Origin: JAZSQT01 sp045538075
GTDB taxonomy: Bacteria > Chrysiogenota > Deferribacteres > Deferribacterales > Mucispirillaceae
Length of the DNA: 37,792 nucleotides
NCBI GenBank assembly: GCA_045538075.1
Contig: JAZSQT010000102.1
Location: 1-37,792, forward strand
Reading direction: 5' to 3'
This document shows, piece by piece, positions 22,236-31,300 of the stretch; position 1 is the stretch's first letter, and the number at the start of each line of letters is the position of its first letter. The notes under the pieces are model-generated. The model was not told where the DNA came from, made no database searches, and was given only the letters and a program-made list of their open reading frames with translations. Position numbers and translations under genes: made by a program.

Positions 22236-25184
22236 CTACTCGGTAATAGTTTTAGTATACATCAACGAGAAAGAATTTGCAGTAAGTGTTTTGCCTCTAA
22301 AATAAGTATCAGAACAAGTAATTGTTATATTAGTTCTGTCTATAGAAACAGTTCCAACTGTAGAAGACTCATTTACATATACATTGCCAGACACAGAGCT
22401 TGTGCTTCCAACGCTAAGCGTTCCACTTAACAAATCACTTGATAATCTAGATGTTTCAAATACAAATATAGCAAAATCTTCAACTTTTACTCCGTCTGTT
22501 GAACTATTATAAGCCATATAATCGTCATCAATACTGCTTAATGCTATAGTAGTTGTGTTGCTATTACTACTTAATTTAAGCGAACTAACATCAAACTGAA
22601 CTGTTTTTTCATAAGAAGTAGTAATTGTCGTGTTTTCAGATAAAGTAAATGTTGAACCATCTTCAATAGATGTCCCGTTTACTTTTATATAATTTGGAGT
22701 GGCACTATATTCTACAAATCTAACAGTTAATACTGTCCCTACATCTAAACTGCTACCACTCAAAATATAACTTTGCCCATTATATACTGATATACTATCT
22801 GGGAATGTTACTGTAAATTGTGGCAACGAGTAAGAAACCGTTATTGTAGTGTTAGATGACAATGTAAAAGTAGAATTGTCTTGAACGCTTTGACCATTTA
22901 TTTTTATATAATTTAAAGTTACCCCTTCTATATCAACATTAAATTTTACACGAAGTTGAGTTCCATTTACAAACTCACTTCCACTTGTTATAGTTGAACT
23001 GTCATTATAAACATCTACAGAAGAAGGAAATGTAACAGAATAATAAGAATACGACTTTACTTCTTCAACTTCTATATTGGTAGTGCTTTGCCCATCATAG
23101 TTAAATTTTCTACCAGTAACCTTCCACTTTCTATCATCGCCAATGATAGAAACAACAGCGTTATTTTCTATAATACTACCAGTTGAAAAATCAAGCACAT
23201 TGCTATCGCTACTATTAAAGAAATCTGTGCAAAATAGTTGAATATTGCCATTTGATATGCCATTTACATAGTCATCTTTTATATTGTTTTTTATTAGAGT
23301 AGTCATATCGATAGAGTTATTATATTCTGTTCCTGTTTGTAACAATTCGCTTCCTTGAATATTTGCAACTGCTTTTGGAACTATTCCTGAAGTAAAAACT
23401 ATTGATTGCGTAGATTGGTTATTAACTGCACTATATAGTTTTGAGTGAATTGAAAATGGGAATGCAAAATATTCAGACTCTGCATCAATCTCATTTATAA
23501 TATGTTCTTCGCTTCCAAAATATATTTTACTAAACTCACTATAATTACTTATATCACTAGGATAAAAAGCATACCTAACAATATCTCCATCTGAACCAAG
23601 TTCTTCCCAACTAGTTATAGTATCTCTAAAAACACTATCTTCAGAAACAACAACATCACTTGCAGACTCACTATCAAATTTAACTTCTCTTTTATCACCA
23701 TATAATGTCAAATTAACTTCAAGTGGGGTTCTCTTTATTGCAGTCCCAGTGCTAAAAATTGAATATACTGTTGGTTGTATTGAAGATGTCCCAGAATAAG
23801 TACCAGAAATTGAAAAAGAATTAGCACAAACCAAAAGCGTATAATTTATTGTAAATCTGTCAGTTGCGTCATCATAAGTTATCGTAGCAGTGCTGTAGTC
23901 TGTAATAGAAACAGATGTGTCAACATCGCTATTACTTCCATAAGTAGATATTGTTACAGGAATGGTTTCTGTTACTATGTCTCCAGAAACACTATCCCAG
24001 TCTACAGAAGAAATATTAAAAGAGAAGTTATTGTTCGTATTATTTCCACCAGCAAAATCATACGACTTAACAACGCTTTTTGTCTTTTTGTTAGATGTAA
24101 CAGAAAACTTTAAGCCACCACTATTATATTGATATATCTCTTTTATCATTTTTAATCCATCTGGACTTGTAGCATCTATTGCAAAAGAACCAGATATATA
24201 TTTGTTTTCTAGGTAAGAGCCAGTTGCCCTTGCATCAACTTCGTAATATCCAGACTGAGACGACCCACTTATAGAAACAGGTGGTATATATAAACTTGCA
24301 CCATAAGACTTTAATTGCCCCTTACTTGAATTTTTATTGTTTGTTTCTAAACCGTCAAATGAAGTTATAATTTTATTGTGAATTATTGTATCATAATCTA
24401 TTTCATCATTAACCTTTGTGCTCTGTATCTCAACAGCATTATATTTGTTTTTTAATATAACAGTGTTATTAAACTTATTTAATTGTGCATACTTAGGCAC
24501 AACAATAGCGTTAGATGTTTGTGAAGATTTTATAATTGGTCGTGCAGAAACAAATTTAGGCAAGTCACTGTTGTCAGGCACATACACTTGTAATTGTGCC
24601 AACCTACAAAACTTGTCTATTGTATTTCTATATGTGTCGCTTGGCAAATAAGGATATGGTATTGTAATAAGTTGCAAATAACTTTTTATTGTCCCATATG
24701 CAGCATTGTCTCCATATATAATTTGCTCACCAAGCATAGTATTTATATCGTTAGAAGAATATCCAAGTTTAGTTAAAACATCTTCCAACATTTCATACGC
24801 AGTTTTAGATGTATTTGGATAAGGATAACCATCATAATTTATTTTATCCCAGTATTCAAGTTTGTTAGTAAACTGCATACTAAATATATTTTCTTCATTG
24901 TAGTCGCTGTCTGTTGTAATGTGTTTTTGGACAAGATGGTCATCTATATACAAATCAACATTTGTATTAGAGTTCTCTATATCTCCATCTTCTATTAGGT
25001 CTTTTATATCTCCATCTTTGTCTACTATTTGAGCAGAGCCACTATTTGCTAATGTGCCATAATAAATAGAACTTGCATCTGGAGTGCTTTGTGTCAAGCT
25101 CTCAACAGTTTGCAAACCACTAAATCTGTCTACTTCTAAAGTTGAATTATCCGTTTTTGTTATCTTTAACTTAACTTGTGGCAT
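22236..25184 (-). CDS. Large tail/baseplate protein (tail-associated, Tal-position)
   Basis: The 982-aa protein occupies the position of the tail-associated protein after the distal tail gene. Its N-terminal ~300 residues include a region like the gp27/Tal hub fold (LYIDDHLVQKHITTDSDYNEENIFSMQFTNKLEYWDKI, then YEMLEDVLTKLGYS). The rest is threonine/serine-rich beta sequence. Near residues 710-860 are two tandem ~73-residue repeats sharing VTFPxSxxVYN...NYIKxNGxS...DxSTFTLSxNTTIT. I see no lysozyme or peptidase motif. It likely forms the tail tip and contributes to host contact. Confidence 0.75.
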   Translation of the reverse strand: MPQVKLKITKTDNSTLEVDRFSGLQTVESLTQSTPDASSIYYGTLANSGSAQIVDKDGDIKDLIEDGDIENSNTNVDLYIDDHLVQKHITTDSDYNEENIFSMQFTNKLEYWDKINYDGYPYPNTSKTAYEMLEDVLTKLGYSSNDINTMLGEQIIYGDNAAYGTIKSYLQLITIPYPYLPSDTYRNTIDKFCRLAQLQVYVPDNSDLPKFVSARPIIKSSQTSNAIVVPKYAQLNKFNNTVILKNKYNAVEIQSTKVNDEIDYDTIIHNKIITSFDGLETNNKNSSKGQLKSYGASLYIPPVSISGSSQSGYYEVDARATGSYLENKYISGSFAIDATSPDGLKMIKEIYQYNSGGLKFSVTSNKKTKSVVKSYDFAGGNNTNNNFSFNISSVDWDSVSGDIVTETIPVTISTYGSNSDVDTSVSITDYSTATITYDDATDRFTINYTLLVCANSFSISGTYSGTSSIQPTVYSIFSTGTAIKRTPLEVNLTLYGDKREVKFDSESASDVVVSEDSVFRDTITSWEELGSDGDIVRYAFYPSDISNYSEFSKIYFGSEEHIINEIDAESEYFAFPFSIHSKLYSAVNNQSTQSIVFTSGIVPKAVANIQGSELLQTGTEYNNSIDMTTLIKNNIKDDYVNGISNGNIQLFCTDFFNSSDSNVLDFSTGSIIENNAVVSIIGDDRKWKVTGRKFNYDGQSTTNIEVEEVKSYSYYSVTFPSSVDVYNDSSTITSGSEFVNGTQLRVKFNVDIEGVTLNYIKINGQSVQDNSTFTLSSNTTITVSYSLPQFTVTFPDSISVYNGQSYILSGSSLDVGTVLTVRFVEYSATPNYIKVNGTSIEDGSTFTLSENTTITTSYEKTVQFDVSSLKLSSNSNTTTIALSSIDDDYMAYNSSTDGVKVEDFAIFVFETSRLSSDLLSGTLSVGSTSSVSGNVYVNESSTVGTVSIDRTNITITCSDTYFRGKTLTANSFSLMYTKTITE

Positions 25185-25187
25185 ATT

Positions 25188-25877
25188 CTACTCCCATACA
25201 GCATATAATGTCATATCATTGTATAATGTAACTGTTTGTTCTGGCAAGTATTCTACAGTAGAATTTGTGTTATCTGTATTAAACCCAGCAAGGACCTTGC
25301 CAGTTTTTGTAAATATGGTTTGTTCAGGCATTTTAACAACTCCACCATATACAATACTCTTTGGTGCAGCAGTCCCACTTCCACCGTTATTGTTAAAAGT
25401 GACAGTGTGAGATTGTTTTATCAAATTAACCTTATCTCTATTAGTAGCAACAAGCTTAACATTAATATTTGTCATACCAAATATTTTTTTATTTACATAA
25501 TAAATTGAGCCATACTCGTTGTCAGTAAAAGCCATTTCTTGCGTTACTCGTTGTCCTATATCTTTTCTATAATAATTAACAGTGCAAGTTCTTTGTTTTG
25601 TCATTTCACAAAGAACCTTATAATCTGTTAATGTCATAAACCTGTAATTCATCTCACATCTTTCAACAAGACCAAAATCAACAGTATCTATGTTTGTTAA
25701 AACAAAGTCGCCAACACTTCTATTAAGTTGGCTACTCCAAGTAGGTTCTGTCCAACCGAGACCACTTTCTCTTACTGCCATAGCAAAAGGATAATTAGTA
25801 TAACCTGCACAGGTTATATAAATTGTATCAATATCACTTATTTCAACATAATCTGTTCTGTCTACAATGTTGGACAT
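25188..25877 (-). CDS. Distal tail protein-like with C-terminal InlB-type repeat
   Basis: The 229-aa protein sits where the distal tail (Dit) gene lies in siphophages. Residues 1-150 resemble a DUF6711-type tail component (WTEPTWSSQLNRSVGD, YRFMTLTDYKVLCEM, VNYYRKD). The last ~70 residues (HTVTFNNNGGSGTAAPKSIVYGG...AGFNTDNTNSTVEYLPEQTVTLYNDMTLYAVWE) are a clear Listeria-Bacteroides/InlB B-repeat domain, a module usually found on bacterial surface proteins. AGGAGGG precedes the ATG. Confidence 0.75.
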   Translation of the reverse strand: MSNIVDRTDYVEISDIDTIYITCAGYTNYPFAMAVRESGLGWTEPTWSSQLNRSVGDFVLTNIDTVDFGLVERCEMNYRFMTLTDYKVLCEMTKQRTCTVNYYRKDIGQRVTQEMAFTDNEYGSIYYVNKKIFGMTNINVKLVATNRDKVNLIKQSHTVTFNNNGGSGTAAPKSIVYGGVVKMPEQTIFTKTGKVLAGFNTDNTNSTVEYLPEQTVTLYNDMTLYAVWE

Positions 25878-25887
25878 ATTAACCCTC

Positions 25888-27675
25888 CTATACTAAATTT
25901 ACTGTTGCATTTCTTCTATTTATTTCATTAACAAAGCCAGAGTTACCTGCTATTGCTCTACCTATGTCGTTCATATTAACATTATTATTCTTAGCAGCAT
26001 TATAATTTTGTAATGCTCTTATATAAGAATTATAAGCAACTTGCTCCCATTGTTGCAAGTTCATAACATTGCCACCACCATTATTATTTGATGCAATCAT
26101 TTCAGTTGTTCCATTTTCATTAGCCACAAAAAAGTCGCCAGAACTAAAAGTCCCACCAGTTGCATAAAAACCACCCCAACCTTTTGTTTCTGAAATAGCA
26201 TAATCAATATTGCCTTCCAACAAATTCATAGGTATTCCTGCTCCAAATAAATTAGCTATATGAACAAGTGGATTTAATCTTATAAACAATGTATCAAGCA
26301 CCCATGCTATCCCTTTAGCTACATACAAGAAAAATAATCCAATTGCACTAACTGCCATTTTTAAACCATTTATTATATCGTCCCAGAAAACTGCAACCAA
26401 TGCTGCAGCTCCTATAATCAAGCCAATAGGATTAGCCATAATAAGGGTTGCGACAACTGCACTTATAGCGATTAACGCAAATTTTATCCCTTTAAGTTTT
26501 TCAATAACGACATCTGCTTCTTCTGGAGAAATGCCGACAATAGATTTTTTTACGCCAGTATAACTGCTTGACAATATATTAAAAGAGTCGAATTTTAATA
26601 AAGAGCCATTGACAGCATCTATCTGCTTTTTGTATTCTTTCATATCGGAAGTTAATATTTGTGTATATTCTGTTTGACCAGACATAGCAGCTTTGGCTTC
26701 GTTTATAGTGTTAACCAAGCCAGCAAGTTTGTCTGTTATAAATGTTAATACTGGCTGTAAGATCTCAATTATTGGTCTTAGTAAAGAAGCAAAAGAGTTA
26801 TTTAAACTCGTTAAACTTGATTGTAATGTCCCAAGGGTTTTATTAAATTCCCTATCTGCAGTTGCCAAGTTGTTTAGTCCTTGTGTTCCAGAATTTACAA
26901 TACTTTTTAAGGCACCCCTAATAAGTCTATATATTGCAACAGACTTAACCCTATCAAATAGTTTTTTCCAAAAAGTTTTAAATCTCTTATCTACTTTTTT
27001 GCCTTCTTCCAATATTATTTCATAAGTATCATTTGCAACATCTTGCCATTCAAGCCCTTTGGCAGTTAAAACTTGTTGGCTCCTAACAACTGTCTGTATT
27101 TGTTTTATTTCTCCAGTTCTTGCGTCTGTAATATTTTTTATTATATTCCTTTCTCTTTCTAATAAAGGGATAACTTCGCCACTTTCAGTCTCGGCGAACC
27201 TATCTTTATATGCATAAGCAATGTCTCTTGACTCTTCTATCTTTTTCTTTCCATCTTCATATGTTCTTGAGCTTTCTACACGGTCGAATTTGCCAGACGA
27301 CAATGCACTTTTAGCCATAGCGAGAGCAATGTCTTCATTGGTCTTTCTTATTTTTTCGTCTATTTTGGCAAGTTGCTCTGGAGTTCTAAATACTGGTCTT
27401 CCTGTCCTAGTAAAAGATTTACTTTGAACAAGTTTATCTCTTTTTTCATATAAATAACCTAGACTGTATTTAAGGTCGGACTCTCTTATCGCATCTCTTA
27501 TGGAGGATATAGGTTTAAAATTAGGGACCTGAACTTTTCCCAAATTAGCAAGTTCTTTGCTTAAACTGCTCGTAAGTTTTCTAGTAATGCCATCTACTTC
27601 ATTTGCAAATTTTCTAAATCCAGATGCATCACCAGACACAGCAAATGTAAGTTCGTTTTTATTCTTATTCGCCAT
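25888..27675 (-). CDS. Tail tape measure protein
   Basis: The 595-aa protein has the expected signs: it follows the tail assembly chaperone, has an extended helical N-terminal half, and hydrophobic segments near residues 395-480 (IAISAVVATLIMANPIGLIIG, AALVAVFWDDIINGLK, AVSAIGLFFLYVAKGIAW) that could cross the membrane at DNA entry. The 'FYATGGTFSSGDFFVANENGTTEMIASNN' C-terminal region is typical of phage tape measures. Its length predicts a tail of roughly 90 nm at about 0.15 nm per residue. It sets tail length and assists DNA injection. Confidence 0.9.
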   Translation of the reverse strand: MANKNKNELTFAVSGDASGFRKFANEVDGITRKLTSSLSKELANLGKVQVPNFKPISSIRDAIRESDLKYSLGYLYEKRDKLVQSKSFTRTGRPVFRTPEQLAKIDEKIRKTNEDIALAMAKSALSSGKFDRVESSRTYEDGKKKIEESRDIAYAYKDRFAETESGEVIPLLERERNIIKNITDARTGEIKQIQTVVRSQQVLTAKGLEWQDVANDTYEIILEEGKKVDKRFKTFWKKLFDRVKSVAIYRLIRGALKSIVNSGTQGLNNLATADREFNKTLGTLQSSLTSLNNSFASLLRPIIEILQPVLTFITDKLAGLVNTINEAKAAMSGQTEYTQILTSDMKEYKKQIDAVNGSLLKFDSFNILSSSYTGVKKSIVGISPEEADVVIEKLKGIKFALIAISAVVATLIMANPIGLIIGAAALVAVFWDDIINGLKMAVSAIGLFFLYVAKGIAWVLDTLFIRLNPLVHIANLFGAGIPMNLLEGNIDYAISETKGWGGFYATGGTFSSGDFFVANENGTTEMIASNNNGGGNVMNLQQWEQVAYNSYIRALQNYNAAKNNNVNMNDIGRAIAGNSGFVNEINRRNATVNLV

Positions 27676-27687
27676 ATATGCCTCCTC

Positions 27688-28460
27688 TTAATCAAAAAGT
27701 TTTAGTTTCTCTTTTAATTCTTCTATTTTTTCTTCGTCAGTTTTTTCTTCAACAATTTTTTCAACATAATCTCTATCAAGCATAGCTTCTAATTTTGACA
27801 CTAAATTTTTTGCATCTGGTGCTTTTTTGCCTGTCCAATATTGACCAACATACGCTCCAATTCTAGCAGCATTCAAAATGTCATCTATTTGTTTATTTAT
27901 CCTATTTTCTCTATATCCTTCTAAATAACAAATAAACTGCCAAAACTCCATATCATATAAATCTTTAAGTGATATACCAATCGTGGCAGCTTTTATAAAT
28001 ATGTTCTCCCAATCAAAACAACCATTGGTATTGATTATATCACCAGATGCTCTGCTTAGTTTTTTGGTGTTTCTGCCTTTTTAACAAAAACTGGTATTTC
28101 ATCTGAAGACTCGAGCTCTGCAAGCTTTTCTTCATAATAACCTTCAATTTGTTTCCTGACCTCTACTTCACTCTTGTTAAAAGACATACATAATCTACAA
28201 AATATTGTTATTTCTTTAATAAAGCCCAAATACGTTATATTATCATCACTTAAGACTAATTCCTTAAATTCTTCTTCTTTAATATCTGGGTTCTTCCTTT
28301 TGAAACCAACATATAAAATTTGCATTAACATATCCATATCATAATCATCAATACTTGCAATTATGTCCTTTACGTTTTTATTAAACTTATGTTCAATGTC
28401 ATATGCAGTTCCTAAGTTGGTAGAAACTTCGTAATTTTTCCCTTTAATTTTTATATTCAT
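27688..28460 (-). CDS. Tail assembly chaperone, -1 frameshift fusion product
   Basis: The fusion is read from 28460 through the slippery A_AAA_AAC (28065-28059 on the minus strand), then shifts by -1 and continues without a stop to 27688, giving about 257 aa: 134 residues shared with the short form plus 123 new ones (LSRASGDIINTNGCFDWENIF...). The new part contains DLYDMEFWQFICYLEGYRENRINKQ, a known style for the downstream frame of such chaperones. Like lambda gpG/gpGT, the two products would coat the tape measure and recruit tail protein. A TAA stop follows the slippery site directly in the zero frame. Confidence 0.85.
28056..28460 (-). CDS. Tail assembly chaperone, short (zero-frame) form
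   Basis: The 134-aa protein (IKIKGKNYEVSTNLGTAYDIEHKFNKNVKDIIASIDDYDMDMLMQIL...) has the mixed alpha/beta pattern of the phage tail assembly chaperone family and lies between the major tail and tape measure genes. It ends two codons after KKAETP at a TAA that follows the slippery heptamer. AAGGGGAAAAG precedes its ATG. Confidence 0.85.
   Translation of the reverse strand: MNIKIKGKNYEVSTNLGTAYDIEHKFNKNVKDIIASIDDYDMDMLMQILYVGFKRKNPDIKEEEFKELVLSDDNITYLGFIKEITIFCRLCMSFNKSEVEVRKQIEGYYEEKLAELESSDEIPVFVKKAETPKN
28059..28065 (-). promoter_or_regulatory. Canonical -1 programmed frameshift site (A_AAA_AAC)
   Basis: On the minus strand the codons CCA AAA AAC TAA place A_AAA_AAC exactly in the zero frame. 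Just downstream, CCAAT...ATTGG and AATCAA...TTGATT inverted repeats within about 45 bases could form a stimulatory hairpin. Confidence 0.85.
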
Positions 28461-28472
28461 ATACTTTTCCCC

Positions 28473-28694
28473 TTATTGTTTTGAAATTTTAATAGAAACA
28501 CATTGAGAAGGACTAATAGCAATTATATCGTCATCTAAAGCTATAACAAATGGTTGGTTATACCTAATCTGAGCCAAAACGTATTCTAATTCACTTTCTG
28601 AAATATTAAAATTCAAAATACCCAAATCTGGTTGCTCTGTTAAGTTATATCCACCTTTTTCTATAGTCAATAAAAATGAATTTTCTTCTTCCAT
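28473..28694 (-). CDS. Small protein between major tail and chaperone genes
   Basis: The 73-aa protein has alternating strand-like segments (FLLTIEKGGYNLTE, LGILNFNISESELEYVLAQIRYNQPFVIALDDDIIAISPSQCVSIKISKQ). GGAGG lies just upstream of its ATG. It is conserved in position for a minor tail or chaperone component, but I do not recognise the family. Confidence 0.65.
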   Translation of the reverse strand: MEEENSFLLTIEKGGYNLTEQPDLGILNFNISESELEYVLAQIRYNQPFVIALDDDIIAISPSQCVSIKISKQ

Positions 28695-28720
28695 TAGTCC
28701 TCCACAAAATGTTATTTAAA

Positions 28721-29446
28721 TTAAGACACTGTTACTGTGCAACTTCCAGTTACAGATGTGCCACCTTTTGCAGTAGCAGTTACAGTAACAACTTTGTTCC
28801 CAGTAGCAGATTTAGCAACAACTTGACCTCTTTGATTTATTTTTACATAAGTGCCATCTCCACTAGTAACAGTTGAACCATCTTCAGTTAAAGTCCATTC
28901 TACATCTGTATTGCTTGGGTTTGTTGGCGTAAATGTAACATCAAGAGTTTTTGCATCGCCAACATTGAGAGTCAATGTAGATGGTATGCTAATTGCAGTT
29001 ACAGCAACAACACTTGGTAAGTCAACGTCTAGGTCCCCAGTTCCTTTAAGCGAAATATCAAAAGACGAAACGCTGTCACCAACTCCTATTGATAAACTTT
29101 CAACAATAGCCCAGCCACTAAATTTAATTATTTCGCTAGTAGTTGAAGAGTTGTTTACCAAAAATTCACATTTGATAGGAGACAAGGTATTATATGCGTT
29201 AAGCAATAATCTTTGTCCATCGTTTTCGAAACTTGCTTTGGCAGAAGAACTTGCAGTCCAGTTGTTGTATGTTGGAATGCTTTCTTGATATATTTGTCCA
29301 ATGACGTTGAAGTCTTCAGAGTTAGAGCTCATATCAACAGTAAAGTCTGAAACATAAGCAACTCTTTTGACATTACCACTACCATCAAGAACACTCAAAG
29401 CAGCAGTAGCACCTGTGTAAACCTTAGGTTTAACATTACTTGCCAT
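28721..29446 (-). CDS. Major tail protein with C-terminal Ig-like (Big_2) domain
   Basis: The 241-aa protein has a tail-tube-like N-terminal ~145 residues (VKPKVYTGATAALSVLDGSG, then VDMSSNSEDFNVIGQIYQESIPTYNNWTASS and the 'SFDISLKGTGDLDVDL' closing strand). The last ~90 residues form a bacterial Ig-like Big_2 domain (AISIPSTLTLNVGDAKTLDVTFTPTNPSNTDVEWTL, KINQRGQVVAKSATGNKVVTVTATA). Such domains project from tail tubes and are thought to bind carbohydrates weakly. It forms the tail tube; there is no sheath gene, consistent with a siphovirus. Confidence 0.87.
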   Translation of the reverse strand: MASNVKPKVYTGATAALSVLDGSGNVKRVAYVSDFTVDMSSNSEDFNVIGQIYQESIPTYNNWTASSSAKASFENDGQRLLLNAYNTLSPIKCEFLVNNSSTTSEIIKFSGWAIVESLSIGVGDSVSSFDISLKGTGDLDVDLPSVVAVTAISIPSTLTLNVGDAKTLDVTFTPTNPSNTDVEWTLTEDGSTVTSGDGTYVKINQRGQVVAKSATGNKVVTVTATAKGGTSVTGSCTVTVS

Positions 29447-29497
29447 ATTTTTTTTCCTCCTTATTTTTCTTATAACATATTTTAAATTTTAAAGCAA

Positions 29498-29908
29498 CTA
29501 CTTTAACCTAGTTATTGAGTAGTCGCAAGAATATAAAAAGTATTTTTTAGGGTTAATTCCTAAATATTCTATATCGCTTATAGCACGAATTGTAACTATA
29601 TTACCATCTTGATTTATTGCTGTTAAATATTCCATTATAGAATTTGCTCTATCATACGCAACTTTACTATTATTATCTGCAACAACCACAGAGAAACCTT
29701 GAACACGAAGAATTTCATTGTCCCCTAAAAAAGTTCTAGGAGCCATCGTATTTTCATCATAAACCATTATTCTCTTTTTATCTATTTCATAAAAAGGGAC
29801 AGAATAGTTTACATATATTGGAATATCGCTTTTTTCAACATCACTTTTTTGTTTAAAAAGTCGTTTCAAATACTCCCTTATAATTTCACTTTGACTAGAA
29901 TATTGCAT
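29498..29908 (-). CDS. Tail terminator/completion protein-like
   Basis: The 136-aa protein sits between the HK97 gp10-like gene and the major tail protein, where the tail terminator is normally encoded. Its alternating strand pattern (PIYVNYSVPFYEIDKKRIMVYDENTM, then LRVQGFSVVVADNN and YLGINPKKYFLYSCDYSI) resembles a ring-forming terminator fold. It would cap the tail tube at the head end. The start overlaps the previous gene's last base. Confidence 0.7.
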   Translation of the reverse strand: MQYSSQSEIIREYLKRLFKQKSDVEKSDIPIYVNYSVPFYEIDKKRIMVYDENTMAPRTFLGDNEILRVQGFSVVVADNNSKVAYDRANSIMEYLTAINQDGNIVTIRAISDIEYLGINPKKYFLYSCDYSITRLK

Positions 29909-31008
29909 TATAAACCCCTTGTGTATTTTCGTAAAGTTTTAGAGCTTATAGACGTCTGTCTATTAACTCTAGATTTTAACATTCTTTCGCTTTCAACATT
30001 TAATTCCTTTGAACCACTTGTTGAAGGTTTGTGTTGAGAACTTAATATTTTCTCGGATAAAACTTCTTCTATAGCAGAAATTAGGTTTTGTCTATTTTTC
30101 ATATACGCATTGTATAAGAACATTGGTTCGCCAACTTTATGTGTAAAGTCCAATCTGTCATGCTGTAAAGCAGCATAGTTATACTTCGTTCCCAATCTAG
30201 TTGTATCAAAGGATATTACTTTCAGCCTTTCATTATATCTTGCACTTCTACGAAGTTCTTCTTCTCCAGCATGGAGCCTTTCATCACCAAAGCTAGTAGC
30301 AAGTTTAATGTTCTTTTTTGTTGGACTAGAAGCACGATACCAGTTCAAAGAGTTTTCTTTTTCATTATACCATAAACTTCTTTTGTCTGCTCGAAGCTTA
30401 TCTTTGCCAACACCAGTTGTTAAAAGTCGCCTTATCATTCTTTGTTTTTCTAAAGAGAAGTCCTTGAATATATCTATATTTTTAAACACAGTCTCTTCAT
30501 CGCCACTCTTTCTATTTCTTCCAGAATTTTCGACTATTCTTCTACCATAAGTATAACTTACTTCTCTATGGTTTGTTTCATCAGAGGTATATGTTTTTGG
30601 TTTTTCCCTTTCATCTAAGTCTCTAAACATTGGAACGCTGAACTTCATAGACTTTAAATCTTTTTTAGTTGGTCTCATTCCAATATATCTTTTGTCTACA
30701 GGAGCCCTCTCTTGAGCTTCTTTCATTATTTCTCTCATCACATTGTCAACTCTTGGATCGTCTAATAGTTTTAAGTCTATTTTATTAGCGACCTTAAACA
30801 AATCAACAGATACAAATCCAGAATAAGCATTACTAGTGACAGCTTTTGATGTCCCACCTATTATAGATTTAGGGAACATCTGCCAAACATTAAAAGCAGA
30901 AGCATTTAAAACATTACTTAGTGACCTATTAAGTTTGGCAATTCTTTTTGCAACTTTATTTCTGTTAGCAAGTTGCTTTTTCAAATTATACTTATATCCA
31001 GATGCCAT
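29908..31008 (-). CDS. HK97 gp10-like head-tail connector, unusually long
   Basis: The 366-aa protein has the marks of the HK97-gp10 family: an early helix with VDNVMREIMKEAQERAPVDKR and a C-terminal YAALQHDRLDFTHKVGEPMFLYNAYMKN. Between them are about 170 extra residues rich in Arg/Lys and Glu (for example RNRKSGDEETVFKN, YNEKENSLNWYRASSPTKKN), and a basic Ser/Arg-rich tail follows. Family members are usually near 110-160 aa. It should join the head vertex and tail; the large insertion may be a surface elaboration. GTAGGTGA precedes the ATG. Confidence 0.72.
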   Translation of the reverse strand: MASGYKYNLKKQLANRNKVAKRIAKLNRSLSNVLNASAFNVWQMFPKSIIGGTSKAVTSNAYSGFVSVDLFKVANKIDLKLLDDPRVDNVMREIMKEAQERAPVDKRYIGMRPTKKDLKSMKFSVPMFRDLDEREKPKTYTSDETNHREVSYTYGRRIVENSGRNRKSGDEETVFKNIDIFKDFSLEKQRMIRRLLTTGVGKDKLRADKRSLWYNEKENSLNWYRASSPTKKNIKLATSFGDERLHAGEEELRRSARYNERLKVISFDTTRLGTKYNYAALQHDRLDFTHKVGEPMFLYNAYMKNRQNLISAIEEVLSEKILSSQHKPSTSGSKELNVESERMLKSRVNRQTSISSKTLRKYTRGL

Positions 31009-31015
31009 ATATCAC

Positions 31016-31300
31016 CTACACATAAATAATATAATAATTGCAGCCCATATTAAGATGTTCAACATTTATAATATCATACCCGTCAATCCTATCTAAAGCA
31101 TTAACAGGAATTTCTGTATAATATGTTGCTCTGCTCATAACCTCTTCGCCTTTAGAAGAAACTACTTTTTGGAATTTCTCCTCTTTATAGCATTTTGAAA
31201 TTTTAGATGGTAGGTATGTCATACTGCCATCATATGCGTATTTTTTGAATTTTTCGTGTGACATAGTATGAACCATACCTAATTTAAACAAGCTTTTCAT
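31016..31300 (-). CDS. Head closure/stopper protein-like
   Basis: The 94-aa protein is small and beta-rich (KFQKVVSSKGEEVMSRATYYTEIPVNALDRIDGYDIINVEHLNMGCNYYIIYV), the size and pattern of head-closure (stopper) proteins, and it follows the head-tail adaptor gene. The start overlaps the adaptor's stop by four bases. It would seal the portal channel after packaging. Confidence 0.68.
   Translation of the reverse strand: MKSLFKLGMVHTMSHEKFKKYAYDGSMTYLPSKISKCYKEEKFQKVVSSKGEEVMSRATYYTEIPVNALDRIDGYDIINVEHLNMGCNYYIIYV

Noticed and set aside
27688..27951. A separate 87-aa gene downstream of the tail chaperone
   Set aside because: The frame is the -1 extension of the chaperone after the A_AAA_AAC slip site and stays open upstream of its ATG.
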